64,000 nucleotides of DNA from Advenella sp. FME57 (GCF_014897675.1 NZ_JABUXU010000008.1:1-64000), one strand, 5' to 3'. Shown: positions 54,693-64,000, counted from the stretch's first letter. Program-made: numbers and translations. The notes: generated from the sequence alone by a model not told the origin.

Positions 54693-57600
54693 ACGTCGGC
54701 CCAGTGATTTTGAAGCGCGGGCACAGGCGCTGCACACGGACAAATCGTTCATTATTCAGGCGCCGGCCGGTTCTGGTAAAACCGAGCTGCTTACTGACCG
54801 TATTCTGGCACTGCTCGGAGGCGTGATCAAACCTGAAGAGATTCTGGCCATCACCTTTACGCGTAAGGCGGCTGCTGAAATGCATGCCCGGGTGCTGCGC
54901 AAGCTACGTGCCGGCCTGTCCGAGCAGGAGCCGGCAAGCGCCCATGAAAAAAACAGCTGGCGTCTGGCTCGTGCGGCGCTGGCGCGCAATGAGCAACAAG
55001 GCTGGGATCTGCTTAATCACCCGGCACGGCTGAAGGTTCGTACGATTGACGCCTTTTGCGCGCAATTGGTCCGTTCCATGCCATGGATGTCCGCCATGGG
55101 CGGAATGCCGGGCATTGCCGATAATCCCGAGCAGCTTTATTTGCAGGCGGCCAGACGATTGCTGGAACATGTAGACCACAACGAAAGCGTGCAGGACGTG
55201 TTGCTGCATATGGATATTGATCTGGGATCGGTGGAGCGACTGATCGTGGACATGCTTGCGCGACGCGACCAGTGGCTGCAGGAAACGGTCGACACCCACA
55301 CAGCTATGACACAGTTGCGGGTGGCGCTCAGAGACGTCATGGAGCAGAAGCTGGACGCCCTGGCAGGGGCGATGCCGTTTTCTTACGCCAGCGAGTTAGC
55401 GCCCATCGCGCGCCTGGCTGCCGCCAGCCAGGCCGAGACAGCGGTCTGCGTGCTGGACGCGCTCATGGACTGGGACGGTGTGCCGCTGGCCAGTTCCGTC
55501 GAGGCTTTGCCGCAATGGCATGCCTTGTCGCGCCTGCTGCTCACAGGCAGCGGCGGCTTGCGCAAACGCCTCACCGTCAAGGAAGGTTTTCCGGCCAAAA
55601 GTGCACACAAGCAGGCCATGCAGGACTGGCTCGATGCCTGGCAGAGCGATAGCGAACACTGGGCCGGCCTGCTTGCCGAAATCAGTGATTTGCCCCTGGA
55701 GGTGCTGAGCGAGCGTCAGGAGAAAATCATCCGGTCCTTGCTGGAAACGCTGAAACTGGCTGCGGCGGAGCTGACACTGGTTTTTCGTGAAGAAAAACAG
55801 GTTGATTTTATTGAAATCGCCCAAAGAGCGGCGCTGGCGCTGGGTTATACCGATGACCCCACTGATATGCTGTTAAAGCTGGATGCGCGCATTTCGCACA
55901 TTCTGATCGACGAGTTTCAGGACACCAGCCAGATCCAGATTCAACTGATCGAAAAGCTTACACTGGGCTGGAGCCCGGGCGATGGCCGCACGCTGTTCCT
56001 GGTGGGCGACCCGATGCAGTCCATTTATCGCTTTCGCAAAGCCGATGTCGGTCTGTTCCTGAGCGTTGCCAATGAGGGAATCAACGGGCTTGAGCTGGAA
56101 AAACTGGTCCTGACCGAGAATTTCCGTTCTCAGGCAGGCGTGGTTAACTGGGTAAACCAGTCCTTTAGCCGCGTGTTTCCTAAAGATGATGACCTGACGC
56201 TGGGTGCGATCAGGTATACGGACTCGGTGGCATTCAATCCGGCAGCAGAGGGCCCGGCCGTGCGCCTTCATCCGGTTTACCAGGCGGAAGGCAAGGATGT
56301 GCAAGTGGTTCAGGGGCAAGCCGAGCAACTGACGCTGGAGCTGGTGCGCACAGCGCTGGCGGCCAACCCGGACAGCGACCATCCGGTTGCCATCCTGGTC
56401 AAGGCTCGAACGCATTTGGGCGCGCTGATGCTGCTCATGCAGCGTAACGGGATCCCTGTGCGGGCGGTCGAGCTCAACCCGATTCGGGCAGAGCAATCGG
56501 TAACCGATCTGGTCCAACTGATTCGCGCGCTTGCGCACCCGGCCGATCGCGTGGCCTGGCTGTCTGTTTTGCGCTCACCGGTGTGTGGTTTGACGCTGAA
56601 GGCGCTAACGCATCTGTTTGGCGACAGTCGCGACACCATTGTTTTTCGTTTGCAAACGGTGCTGGCCCGCGAAGCTGAATTTGCGCCGCTACTTGGCGAT
56701 GAATGGCCGCGTTTGCAGCGTTGTGCGCAGATCCTGCTTGATCGCAGTCATGTGACTGCCGATATTGCATTTTCCTCGCATGTAGAGTCGGTCTGGCGTG
56801 CGCTTGGCGGCTACGGCGTGTATGCAAGCGATACGGCATTTGCCGATTTCCAGGCCGTGTTCGATCTGGTCGACAGGCTGGCGCCCTACGGGGACCTGAA
56901 TCCTGCCGACCTGGAGGATGCGCTGGCGCGCCTGTATTCGGCAACGAGCGCGCAGCAGCGGGCGGTTGAAATCATGACCATGCATAAGTCCAAGGGGCTG
57001 GAGTTCGAAGAGGTTATTTTGTATGGGTTGCATCGTCGGCCCCGTTCCGACACGGCGCCATTGCTTCGCTTTGAGCGCAACCGAAATCGCCTGCTGATGG
57101 GTCCCATCAAGCCCAAGGCAGCGGAGGAAACAGACAAACTGTCAGCGATGCTGGGCGCGATGGAAAAGCGACGCAGCGACTATGAGCTCGATCGCTTGCT
57201 CTACGTGGCCGCTACTCGTGCACGCCAACGCCTGCATCTGGTTTCACAGGTCCAGTGCAAGCAGGGCCAGATTGTTGATCCGCCGCGCGGTTCCTTGTTG
57301 TCGCGGCTTTTTTCACTTTTTGAGTTTACGCCCCCCGAGCCCCAGGCGCAGCAAGAGGCGGCAACCGCCGATGCTGCAACACCTGGGGTCCAGGGACCGG
57401 TTTTGAGCCGGATTGCCACTCAGGCCCTTGTGCCGTTGCCCGTCGTTTCCGATAGAAGCGCCATAATGGGTTCCGCTGGTTCAGGCTGGCAGTTTGACGA
57501 TAAATACGAGGCCAGCATTGGGACGGTGGCGCATGCATGGCTGGCTCGCATCGGCCAGGACCGCATGCGAGGCTGGGATGAGGCAAGGCTGCAGGCGGCG

Positions 57601-58032
57601 CAGGACGTTATCGTGCGCCAGCTGGAAAATGAAGGGTTGCGCCAGTCGCAGGCGCGCAGTGGCGCGCAACGCGTTTACGCGTTGCTTAGTCGCTGCGTGG
57701 CATCGGAAAAAGGCCGCTGGCTGCTCTCGCATGATCAGGCTCGGCAGGAGTTGCCCTTGACCGGCGTGGATGGAAAACAGCTGATTGTCGACGTGGCGGT
57801 CTCCACCGAAACGGGATGGCTGGTCGTGGATTTCAAGACGGGTGTGCGGCGGGAGCACGAGCCGCAGGACGTTTTTGAGACGCGTATGAGAGACACGTAT
57901 CAACTCCAGTTGCAAGGGTATTGCGAGCGCCTGTCGCAGATGGACGGGCGCGCCGCCACAGCTGTCATTTTTGCGCTGGATACCGGAGACTGGATTGAAT
58001 TTGATCCGGCGCTCTTGACGCAGGCAAGGTAA
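54685..58032 (+). CDS. UvrD-family helicase-nuclease (AddA-like)
   Basis: About 1115 residues from the ATG at 54685. Superfamily 1 motifs are present: Walker A APAGSGKTELLT, motif Ia TFTRKAAAEM, motif II ILIDEFQDTSQIQ, motif III LFLVGDPMQSIYRFR, motif IV ENFRSQ, motif V MTMHKSKGLEFEEV and motif VI YVAATRARQRL. A RecB/AddA-type nuclease closes the protein (VVDFKTG, YQLQLQGY). It pairs with the AddB-like protein to unwind and resect broken DNA ends. The frame overlaps that gene by 8 bases. The 4.5S RNA gene begins 38 bases after the stop. Confidence 0.92.
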   Translation: MIERRPSDFEARAQALHTDKSFIIQAPAGSGKTELLTDRILALLGGVIKPEEILAITFTRKAAAEMHARVLRKLRAGLSEQEPASAHEKNSWRLARAALARNEQQGWDLLNHPARLKVRTIDAFCAQLVRSMPWMSAMGGMPGIADNPEQLYLQAARRLLEHVDHNESVQDVLLHMDIDLGSVERLIVDMLARRDQWLQETVDTHTAMTQLRVALRDVMEQKLDALAGAMPFSYASELAPIARLAAASQAETAVCVLDALMDWDGVPLASSVEALPQWHALSRLLLTGSGGLRKRLTVKEGFPAKSAHKQAMQDWLDAWQSDSEHWAGLLAEISDLPLEVLSERQEKIIRSLLETLKLAAAELTLVFREEKQVDFIEIAQRAALALGYTDDPTDMLLKLDARISHILIDEFQDTSQIQIQLIEKLTLGWSPGDGRTLFLVGDPMQSIYRFRKADVGLFLSVANEGINGLELEKLVLTENFRSQAGVVNWVNQSFSRVFPKDDDLTLGAIRYTDSVAFNPAAEGPAVRLHPVYQAEGKDVQVVQGQAEQLTLELVRTALAANPDSDHPVAILVKARTHLGALMLLMQRNGIPVRAVELNPIRAEQSVTDLVQLIRALAHPADRVAWLSVLRSPVCGLTLKALTHLFGDSRDTIVFRLQTVLAREAEFAPLLGDEWPRLQRCAQILLDRSHVTADIAFSSHVESVWRALGGYGVYASDTAFADFQAVFDLVDRLAPYGDLNPADLEDALARLYSATSAQQRAVEIMTMHKSKGLEFEEVILYGLHRRPRSDTAPLLRFERNRNRLLMGPIKPKAAEETDKLSAMLGAMEKRRSDYELDRLLYVAATRARQRLHLVSQVQCKQGQIVDPPRGSLLSRLFSLFEFTPPEPQAQQEAATADAATPGVQGPVLSRIATQALVPLPVVSDRSAIMGSAGSGWQFDDKYEASIGTVAHAWLARIGQDRMRGWDEARLQAAQDVIVRQLENEGLRQSQARSGAQRVYALLSRCVASEKGRWLLSHDQARQELPLTGVDGKQLIVDVAVSTETGWLVVDFKTGVRREHEPQDVFETRMRDTYQLQLQGYCERLSQMDGRAATAVIFALDTGDWIEFDPALLTQAR

Positions 58033-58070
58033 ATTTCCCACAAGCGGCGCGAAACTTGCTAAAATGCAAA

Positions 58071-58172
58071 GCGGTGGGTCCCTTCGCATGGGCCGGCGGT
58101 GAAACTGGTCAGGTCGGGAACGAAGCAGCCATAGTCGTTCAGGTTCAGTGCCGAAGTAAGGCTCACCCCCGC
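58071..58172 (+). ncRNA. ffs: Signal recognition particle RNA (4.5S, small bacterial type)
   Basis: The conserved core GGTCAGGTCGGGAACGAAGC followed by AGCC, with the tetraloop region and symmetric bulge that bind Ffh, is present at 58108-58130. The ends close with GCGG-T-GGGT against ACCC-CCGC (one bulged T). A -10 like TAAAAT at 58060-58065 precedes the predicted start. Length of about 102 bases is normal. It targets nascent membrane proteins to FtsY. The location just before dnaX is shared with many Burkholderiales. Confidence 0.93.
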
Positions 58173-58180
58173 ATTCTTGA

Positions 58181-58215
58181 ACCAACGTCACCCCTTGTGG
58201 TGACGTTGGTTTTTT
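58181..58215 (+). terminator. Terminator after the SRP RNA gene
   Basis: A perfect 12-bp stem, ACCAACGTCACC (58181-58192) with 58199-58210, a 6-base loop and a T run. It separates ffs from dnaX, which begins at 58235. Confidence 0.95.
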
Positions 58216-58234
58216 CTGGGCTACAATATTCGGT

Positions 58235-60592
58235 ATGAGTTATCTTGTCCTTGCCCGTAAGTGGCGTCCTCGCTCCTTCGAAACGCTTGTCGGCCAGGAC
58301 CATGTGGTCCGGGCGCTGACCAACGCACTCAATACTCAGCGTCTTCATCACGCCTGGCTGTTTACAGGTACCAGAGGGGTCGGCAAGACAACGCTCTCAC
58401 GCATCCTGGCAAAATCACTCAATTGCGAAACCGGTATCACGTCCAAACCCTGCGGCGTATGTCGTGCCTGCGTTGAGATTGACGAAGGGCGCTTTGTCGA
58501 TTATCTGGAGTTTGACGCAGCATCCAATCGCCGGGTCGAAGAAATGACGCAGCTGCTGGAGCAGGCTGTCTACGCGCCAAGTTCTGGGCGCTATAAAATT
58601 TATATGATCGACGAGGTGCACATGCTTTCCGGGCATGCGTTCAACGCCATGCTCAAAACGCTGGAAGAGCCGCCGCCGCATATCAAATTTATTCTTGCGA
58701 CCACCGACCCGCAGAAAATGCCGGTTACTGTGCTGTCTCGCTGTCTTCAGTTTAACCTGAAGCAAATGCCGCCAGATGCCATAGTCTCGCACCTGAATCA
58801 CGTGTTGACAGAAGAGGAAGTGGCATTTGAAGTGCCTGGCTTGCGTCAAATCGCCCAGGCCGCAGGCGGTTCCATGCGCGATGCGCTGTCGCTGACCGAT
58901 CAGGCCATTGCATTTAGTGGTTCCAATATCACCGGCGATGCCGTGCGCGATATGCTTGGCACCATTGATCAGCGCTTTCTGGTCCGTCTGCTTGATTCCC
59001 TGAACCAGGGGTCGGCGCAGGGCGTACTCGACATTGCAAATGAATTATATGAACGCGGCTACTCGTTTGGTGGCGCGCTGGCCGATCTGGCTGTTCTGCT
59101 GTCGCAGATCGCAATAGAGCAGCGCCTGCCGGGCACAGCCCTTACAGAAGCGTTGTTGCAGGATGATATCGTGCGACTGGCGCGTACCTGCCACCCCGAT
59201 ACGCTGCAGCTGTTTTATAGCATTGCGATTCATGGGCGAAATGAACTGGCACTGTCGCCGGATGAATATGCCGGTTTTGTGATGACCTGCCTGCGCATGT
59301 TGTCTCTGGTGACATCCGAGCCGGCTCACAGCACGGCAAGCGAATGGCAGGCCGGGAATGGTCATGCGTCAGGCGGGCAAAAAACGGCTGCTGTCGTGAC
59401 CGCTGCAGGGCCTGCGCCGGCGCATCACGAAGCCGTGGCTGTGTCGCCTGCGCCTGCTGCTGCGGAGCAGGGCGCACAGCAGGCGCCAGCGACAATGGGT
59501 CAGCCAGTGACTGCAAGCGCAACAGACTTGCAAAAAAAAAATCTGAATAACATGCCGATTGCGGCGGCTGCGCAGCCGCCTGAGGCCGAGTCCCAGCCGT
59601 CAGCTGCGTTGCCTGCGCAAGCGCAGCCGGCAAACCTAGCTCCCATAGCGCCAGTTGCGCCGGAAACAGCAGAGCAGGTCGTTGCCTCCGATATAAGCAC
59701 ACGCACAACCATCAGCAGCGACGGTGCATTACCGGTCGTTCTGGCGCCGCAGCGCGAGCCGATTGTGGTTCCACCGGTCCAGGCTGCAGAGCAGCGGGTC
59801 CAGGAGCGGCCCGCCTGGGAAGAGGATACCGCGACCGGCGCCGTGGGTACCGCATCTGCGCCCGTGGCGGATATGCCTGATTCGGCCGTTGCAGCGGTTG
59901 CGCCAGCACCCAACGGGACTGCGGCACAACCTTTTGTCAACGGCAATGGTGCTGATCACGCGCTTCCTGCAAGCGACGCAGGGCAGACTCGTGTCTCAAA
60001 TTCGCCCGACGCACAGCAGATCACTGAAGAATCCGGGCCACCTGTATGGGAAGATATTCCTCCGGACTGGGATGCTGCTGGTCTGGCTGGCCAGACCGAT
60101 GATGACGGCGATATTGTACCTGCCGATAATGTGGTGGTTGAGAAAGACCAGACCTGGGTTCCCAGTCATCAGGATCCGCAAGCCCGTCGGCCGCTTTCGG
60201 CCATGAATGCCCGCGAATGGGTGCAGCTGGTCGCTGAATTGCCGCTTGCCGGCTATGCTGCCGAAATGGCTCGTCGCTGTGAATGGGTGGCCCACAAACA
60301 GAATAAAATCACACTCAGAATTCCGGTCAAGGGGCAGAATGATTTGAACGCCAAGACCAAGCTAGAAACGGCGCTGACCGAATACTTCCACGAAGTAATC
60401 CGGGTCGATATGGTTTTTGGCCGTACTGGCGACGATACCCTTCATGCCGTGGAGCAGGCCGAACGTGAGGCATTGCAAAAACGGGTGGAAAAAGCTGTGC
60501 AGGAAGATGAATTTATTAATACACTGATTGCGGATCTGGGTGCGCGCGTCGTACCCGGTAGCATAGAGCCGTTCAGGCAAAAAAGCGTATGA
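58235..60592 (+). CDS. dnaX: DNA polymerase III subunit tau (and possibly gamma)
   Basis: 785 residues. AAA+ clamp-loader ATPase: Walker A GTRGVGKTTL (about 45-54), a zinc knuckle (NCETGITSKPCGVCRAC), Walker B IYMIDEVHML and sensor motifs ATTDPQKMPVTVLSRC. Residues about 370-640 are an Ala/Pro/Gln-rich linker, and the C-terminal domain (from about 650, AREWVQLVAELPLAG) should bind the polymerase alpha subunit and DnaB. An A10 run at codons 433-436 is followed in both shifted frames by stops, which would give a gamma-like product of about 436-438 residues. ybaB and recR follow on the same strand, the classical order. Confidence 0.96.
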   Translation: MSYLVLARKWRPRSFETLVGQDHVVRALTNALNTQRLHHAWLFTGTRGVGKTTLSRILAKSLNCETGITSKPCGVCRACVEIDEGRFVDYLEFDAASNRRVEEMTQLLEQAVYAPSSGRYKIYMIDEVHMLSGHAFNAMLKTLEEPPPHIKFILATTDPQKMPVTVLSRCLQFNLKQMPPDAIVSHLNHVLTEEEVAFEVPGLRQIAQAAGGSMRDALSLTDQAIAFSGSNITGDAVRDMLGTIDQRFLVRLLDSLNQGSAQGVLDIANELYERGYSFGGALADLAVLLSQIAIEQRLPGTALTEALLQDDIVRLARTCHPDTLQLFYSIAIHGRNELALSPDEYAGFVMTCLRMLSLVTSEPAHSTASEWQAGNGHASGGQKTAAVVTAAGPAPAHHEAVAVSPAPAAAEQGAQQAPATMGQPVTASATDLQKKNLNNMPIAAAAQPPEAESQPSAALPAQAQPANLAPIAPVAPETAEQVVASDISTRTTISSDGALPVVLAPQREPIVVPPVQAAEQRVQERPAWEEDTATGAVGTASAPVADMPDSAVAAVAPAPNGTAAQPFVNGNGADHALPASDAGQTRVSNSPDAQQITEESGPPVWEDIPPDWDAAGLAGQTDDDGDIVPADNVVVEKDQTWVPSHQDPQARRPLSAMNAREWVQLVAELPLAGYAAEMARRCEWVAHKQNKITLRIPVKGQNDLNAKTKLETALTEYFHEVIRVDMVFGRTGDDTLHAVEQAEREALQKRVEKAVQEDEFINTLIADLGARVVPGSIEPFRQKSV
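59532..59580 (+). promoter_or_regulatory. Candidate slippage/frameshift site in dnaX
   Basis: Ten A (59532-59541) sit in frame as CAA-AAA-AAA-AAT. Adding one A, or a -1 ribosomal shift, reads three codons (K-S-E) to a TAA. Losing one A reads I and then TGA. A 7-bp GC hairpin (GGCGGCT, loop GCGC, AGCCGCC; 59563-59580) follows 21 bases downstream. The position matches the E. coli gamma end (431 residues). Confidence 0.7.
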
Positions 60593-60634
60593 TGTCAACC
60601 GCAAATTATTGCGATTTATAGGAACTTATTCATT

Positions 60635-60961
60635 ATGATGAAGAATCAACTGGCCGGTCTGATGAAGCAGGCCCAGCAAATGCAGGAAAACATGAAAAAG
60701 GCGCAGGATGCCCTGGCCGATGTTCTGGTCGACGGTGAGTCGGGCGGCGGCATGGTTAAAATCACCATGTCTTGCCGTCATGATGTCAAACGCGTCACCA
60801 TTGATCCTGCGCTGCTTGGCGACGACAAGGACATGCTTGAAGATCTGGTTGCTGCAGCATTCAATGACGCCTTGCGCAAGGCTGAGGCAACAACACAGGA
60901 AAAAATGTCCGGCGTGACCGCTGGCATGCCCATGCCTCCAGGAATGAAATTCCCCTTCTGA
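60635..60961 (+). CDS. ybaB: YbaB/EbfC family nucleoid-associated protein
   Basis: 108 residues beginning [20 protein letters not shown]. The family has two helices and a central strand ([20 protein letters not shown]). It binds DNA as a dimer. It lies between dnaX and recR, its usual place, and its stop overlaps the recR start by one base (TGATG). The second ATG at 60638 is an equal candidate for the start. Confidence 0.94.
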   Translation: MMKNQLAGLMKQAQQMQENMKKAQDALADVLVDGESGGGMVKITMSCRHDVKRVTIDPALLGDDKDMLEDLVAAAFNDALRKAEATTQEKMSGVTAGMPMPPGMKFPF

Positions 60962-61572
60962 TGCGCGACATACTGCCTGAACCCGAGCCGCTGAGTGCAC
61001 TGATCGAGGCGCTGCGTCGCCTTCCCGGCGTCGGTCAGCGCTCGGCGCGACGCATGGCCTATCATTTGTTGCAATACGATATAGCGGGCGCCGATCAGCT
61101 ATCGCGCGCACTCAGCACCGCCGTAACCGACATCCGGCACTGTGCTCGCTGCAACTCATTTTCCCAGAATGACATCTGTGAAACCTGTCTGAATCCGAAG
61201 CGTAATGCCGCCCAGTTGTGCATTGTAGAGACGCCGGCCGATCAAAATATGATAGAAGCCAGCCATGGATATCAGGGTCTGTATTATGTGCTTATGGGTA
61301 GAATCGCGCCTCTTGAAGGCGTCGGGCCAGCCCAGCTGAATTTCGAAAGACTGCTCAAGCGTGCAATGGATGGCGCGGTTACGGAAGTGATCCTGGCGAC
61401 CAATTTCACGGCAGAAGGGGAGACCACCGCGCATTATCTGACCGAAATTCTGCGTGAAAAAGGCCTGCAGGTCTCACGCATTGCGCGCGGCATACCCACT
61501 GGCAGTGAATTGGAATATGTTGATGCCGGCACCATCGCCTGGGCATTTATGGAGCGCCGCGGCGCGCAATAA
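60961..61572 (+). CDS. recR: Recombination protein RecR
   Basis: 203 residues. A helix-hairpin-helix ([19 protein letters not shown]), the Cys4 zinc finger [20 protein letters not shown] and a Toprim domain ([15 protein letters not shown]) are in the family order, ending with [19 protein letters not shown]. RecR works with RecF/RecO to load RecA on gaps. A bidirectional terminator follows about 120 bases later. Confidence 0.96.
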   Translation: MRDILPEPEPLSALIEALRRLPGVGQRSARRMAYHLLQYDIAGADQLSRALSTAVTDIRHCARCNSFSQNDICETCLNPKRNAAQLCIVETPADQNMIEASHGYQGLYYVLMGRIAPLEGVGPAQLNFERLLKRAMDGAVTEVILATNFTAEGETTAHYLTEILREKGLQVSRIARGIPTGSELEYVDAGTIAWAFMERRGAQ

Positions 61573-61690
61573 CCGGTACGGTGCCGTCCGGCGCCTCCTA
61601 CCACAAAGCATCTCGTACCGCGTCGTGTCTGGTATTACAGCGTATCTCTAACCGCGTAGCGTCTCGCACGACACATCGCCCGGCACGCCG

Positions 61691-61720
61691 ATAACGGCCC
61701 CGATAAATCGGGGCCGTTAT
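61691..61720. terminator. Bidirectional terminator between recR and tal
   Basis: ATAACGGCCCCGA (61691-61703) pairs with TCGGGGCCGTTAT (61708-61720), loop TAAA. It lies between converging genes and is flanked by short A/T stretches. The surrounding 61600-61680 has imperfectly repeated words of the type CTCGTACCGCGT and CTAACCGCGTA. Confidence 0.75.
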
Positions 61721-61813
61721 TGTACGGCGGTTTAGAGTACGGTGCTTTATAGCATGGAGCGTTTCAGCAGGTCGCGTTTACCGCCTTTGCCATACAAGGC
61801 GCCGCGCTGCTGC

Positions 61814-62773
61814 CTATCCTTTTTTACGAGACGCGTCGATCAATGTATCCAGACCGATTGCATCTGCCACAAAGGTGCGTATGCCTTCACTGAGCTTTTC
61901 GGTGGCCATCGCATCTTCATTGAGCAGGAAGCGGAAGTTTTTTTCTTCCGGCGCAATGGAGTCGATGTTGGCCCTGGCTGCCATTGATTCATGCAGGTGT
62001 GCCGTGACGCTGCCGTCGGTTGTGGCCAGTTCGCCCAGCAGTTCCGGACTGATGGTCAGCAGGTCGCAGCCGGCCAGCGCCAGTACCTGCCCGACATTGC
62101 GAAAGCTCGCACCCATGATCTCGGTTTTGATGCCATGGCGACGATAGTACTGATATATCCGGGTGACCGATTGCACGCCCGGATCGTTTATTCCACTGTT
62201 ATCCGCTTCTACCCAGTTGCTGGCTGCTGCCTTTTTATGCCAATCGTAAATACGCCCGACAAAGGGTGAAATCAGCGTCACCCCGGCGTCGGCGCAGACG
62301 ACTGCCTGGATTAGGGAGAACAGCAGGGTCATATTGCAGGCGATCCCTTCCTTTTGCAGGATGCGCGCAGCGGCAATGCCTTCCCAGGTCGATGCGATCT
62401 TGATCAGCACACGCTTGTGATCCACACCGGCTTGATCGTACAGCTCAATAATGCGGCGCGCACGGGCCACCGTGCCTTCCGTGTCGAATGACAGGCGCGC
62501 ATCCACTTCCGTGGACACCCGCCCCGGCACGATTTCAAGAATCCGTCTGCCGAATTCAACCAGAATATGATCCAGTGTATCTGCGGGCGTTGCCTCGGGG
62601 TACCTGGCAAGCGTGTTCTGCAGAATCGGACGGTAGGCGTCCTTAGACAGGGCTTTGAGGATCAGTGAAGGATTGGTGGTTGCATCGGTGGGCTTGAGCT
62701 CACGCATGCTTTCGAAGTCACCCGTATCGGCAACCACAGTTGTGAATTTTCTGAGTTGGTCAAGTTGATTCAT
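61814..62773 (-). CDS. tal: Transaldolase
   Basis: 319 residues from the ATG at 62773 ([20 protein letters not shown]), the standard start; an in-frame extension upstream is unsupported. [13 protein letters not shown] is the family signature and the Schiff-base Lys lies in [15 protein letters not shown]. It moves dihydroxyacetone units between sedoheptulose-7-phosphate and glyceraldehyde-3-phosphate in the pentose phosphate pathway. It is convergent with recR. Confidence 0.95.
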   Translation of the reverse strand: MNQLDQLRKFTTVVADTGDFESMRELKPTDATTNPSLILKALSKDAYRPILQNTLARYPEATPADTLDHILVEFGRRILEIVPGRVSTEVDARLSFDTEGTVARARRIIELYDQAGVDHKRVLIKIASTWEGIAAARILQKEGIACNMTLLFSLIQAVVCADAGVTLISPFVGRIYDWHKKAAASNWVEADNSGINDPGVQSVTRIYQYYRRHGIKTEIMGASFRNVGQVLALAGCDLLTISPELLGELATTDGSVTAHLHESMAARANIDSIAPEEKNFRFLLNEDAMATEKLSEGIRTFVADAIGLDTLIDASRKKG

Positions 62774-63140
62774 ATGGGAGGTTTCCTGCACGGCCAGTGG
62801 TAACATATTTGCCGTTTCCTGCAAACCATTGCTCCTTTCCGGCTCGATGAAAAATTGTAAATTAACGGTTGATTATTTCAAAATCTTACGGATACGTGTA
62901 TATTACCCGCAATATACAGGCAAGATTCGAATACCGGTCGCCTGACACATATTGTCATCTGGTTTGGCCTGAAAAAACCGGCGGTGGGTGCCCTGCGCTG
63001 GCGGTGTCCATAGCTCCGCACCGCAAGCGACGCGGATACAAACGCGCTTGAAAATATTGTAAATGTGATTATTGCGACGGCTTGGGTCGTCCAGTTTTTT
63101 TATTCCATTCAAAACTGTACAGGAAAGGGTTAAGGGCAGA
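62774..63140. promoter_or_regulatory. Divergent region between tal and the last gene
   Basis: About 370 bases. A TTGATT at about 62868 and a TATATT at about 62900 are loosely promoter-like. I see no RNA gene or supported small protein. Confidence 0.4.
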
Positions 63141-64000
63141 ATGCTTGTCAAGTGGTGCAGGGCAATATTGCTGACGGGGCTCGCTGTGATGTCAGGTACG
63201 TATCTACCAGTCGCATCCAGCCAGATAATCTCGTTCGCAAATCCCTTCGTCGGGGTCGGATCCGCACAACAGGAAATTTCCCTGAATCCCTGTCTGCCTG
63301 AAACTGAAGTCCGCAATCAATTTGGCGCCAGTGCGGTCCTGCAATTGCAGCAGGCGGTAAAGCAGTGGCCGGCCCAATTGTGCAAGGATTCAACCGTTGC
63401 CCGTAATCTGGCTGATTGGTTTTACAACAGTTCGGCGCTGCTTGCCAAAACCGACAGGCCGTTGGTCATGGCGGACATTATCCACCACCGCACCCGGACG
63501 CTGCTTGCCTGCCGCGACCTCAGATGTCTGCGCGATAAACTGCCCTCCATGGTCGATTGGGCTAAAACCAACCTTGACCGCACGCCTGTCTACGGAATAG
63601 ATGATCAGCCCATCAATGTCGAAGGCGCCTTGCTGTCCCTGCCCAGGCTGTCTCTGCGCGGCCTGGATCTGCCGTTGCCTGGTCAGCAAAAATTCTGTGG
63701 CGGTGGCGGTATTGATGATCTTCTTTTTTTCAGCACCAATCTGAAAGTATCGGGCAAGGCCTACGTGCTGGTCAAATGCAAGGCGGACAGCGGAGAGCGC
63801 AAAAGCTGGATCCTGGAGAACGACGGCGGCAAGGACTGGCGTGCCGTGGTGGATCTGCGCGCCAGTTCCATGCAGATCGGCAACTTGCGTCGTAATAATC
63901 ATCCCATCATTTTCAGTTATCTGGAAGAAAATCGCGGTACGCGAGTACGGATCCTGAGCTATCAGGACAACAGCTACCGGGAAATGTTGCGCTTTCTGGT
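63141..64000 (+). CDS. Exported protein of unknown function, cut by window edge
   Basis: 286 codons are visible before the right edge. AAGGGCAG precedes the ATG. The N-terminus MLVKWCRAILLTGLAVMSG is a signal peptide, with cleavage probably near LPVASS. The mature part has Cys pairs (NPCLPET, QLCKDS, LACRDLRCL) that suggest disulfides. It continues with a beta-rich stretch (FFSTNLKVSGKAYVLVKC, then KSWILENDGGKDW) that reads like a beta-propeller or lectin-like fold. I do not recognise the family. The transcription unit is separate from tal. Confidence 0.75.
   Translation, partial: MLVKWCRAILLTGLAVMSGTYLPVASSQIISFANPFVGVGSAQQEISLNPCLPETEVRNQFGASAVLQLQQAVKQWPAQLCKDSTVARNLADWFYNSSALLAKTDRPLVMADIIHHRTRTLLACRDLRCLRDKLPSMVDWAKTNLDRTPVYGIDDQPINVEGALLSLPRLSLRGLDLPLPGQQKFCGGGGIDDLLFFSTNLKVSGKAYVLVKCKADSGERKSWILENDGGKDWRAVVDLRASSMQIGNLRRNNHPIIFSYLEENRGTRVRILSYQDNSYREMLRFL

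Noticed and set aside
1-64000. CRISPR arrays, rRNA operons, complete insertion sequences
   Set aside because: No regularly spaced repeats, rRNA segments or full transposase genes were seen.

Overview
The window looks like chromosomal DNA of a Gram-negative betaproteobacterium of the order Burkholderiales, most likely family Alcaligenaceae (a relative of Bordetella and Advenella). This rests on gene content and order (lptD-surA-rsmA; hda-HAD phosphatase-pcnB-folK; tsaE-amiC-mutL-miaA; ffs-dnaX-ybaB-recR), an MKKTLLAAAL-type porin, an AmgK/MurU recycling pair and an AddAB-like nuclease pair. The species call is inference; no database search was possible.

Layout. 1-3.7 kb (minus): the start of an EnvZ/RisS-like sensor kinase, its OmpR/RisA-like regulator, a coiled-coil membrane protein, then MurU and AmgK. 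4.0-8.7 kb (plus): the outer-membrane biogenesis block lptD-surA-rsmA. 8.9-17.4 kb (minus): glycerate kinase, pyruvate kinase, glyoxalase I, a YgjP-type metallopeptidase, an acyltransferase, gmhB, glyS and glyQ, mostly with overlapping ends. 17.5-19.9 kb (plus): enoyl-CoA hydratase and class I fumarase. 20-27.2 kb: a lipoprotein hydrolase facing a complete five-gene peptide ABC importer. 27.6-32 kb (minus): folK, pcnB, HAD phosphatase, hda and an AI-2E family permease, divergent from purM. 33.1-38 kb (minus): miaA, mutL, amiC, tsaE. 38-41 kb: AEC transporter, xerD, ybaK and a small Cys4 protein.

41.3-47.2 kb is the accessory part. A tRNA-Arg(CCU) gene is followed by a broken phage-type integrase with tandem repeats in front of it. 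Then come two small phage-like ORFs, a candidate small RNA (promoter, three stem-loops, terminator), a large Hint-domain protein and a general porin, in AT-rich DNA with long gene-poor stretches. This reads as a decayed island integrated at the tRNA.

47.2-51.5 kb holds a 47-codon acidic peptide gene, a TauE/SafE transporter with its DUF1634 partner, a GntR regulator with a perfect 30-bp palindrome at its start, and an Lrp regulator divergent from a DMT exporter. 52-64 kb holds the AddB/AddA-like pair, the 4.5S RNA gene, dnaX, ybaB, recR, a transaldolase and the start of an exported protein. dnaX contains an A10 run followed by stops in both shifted frames and a GC-rich hairpin. It lies where a gamma-like short subunit would be made.

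The most interesting items are the dnaX slippage site, the island sRNA candidate, the GntR operator palindrome, the Hint-domain protein and the Cys-ended small peptide.
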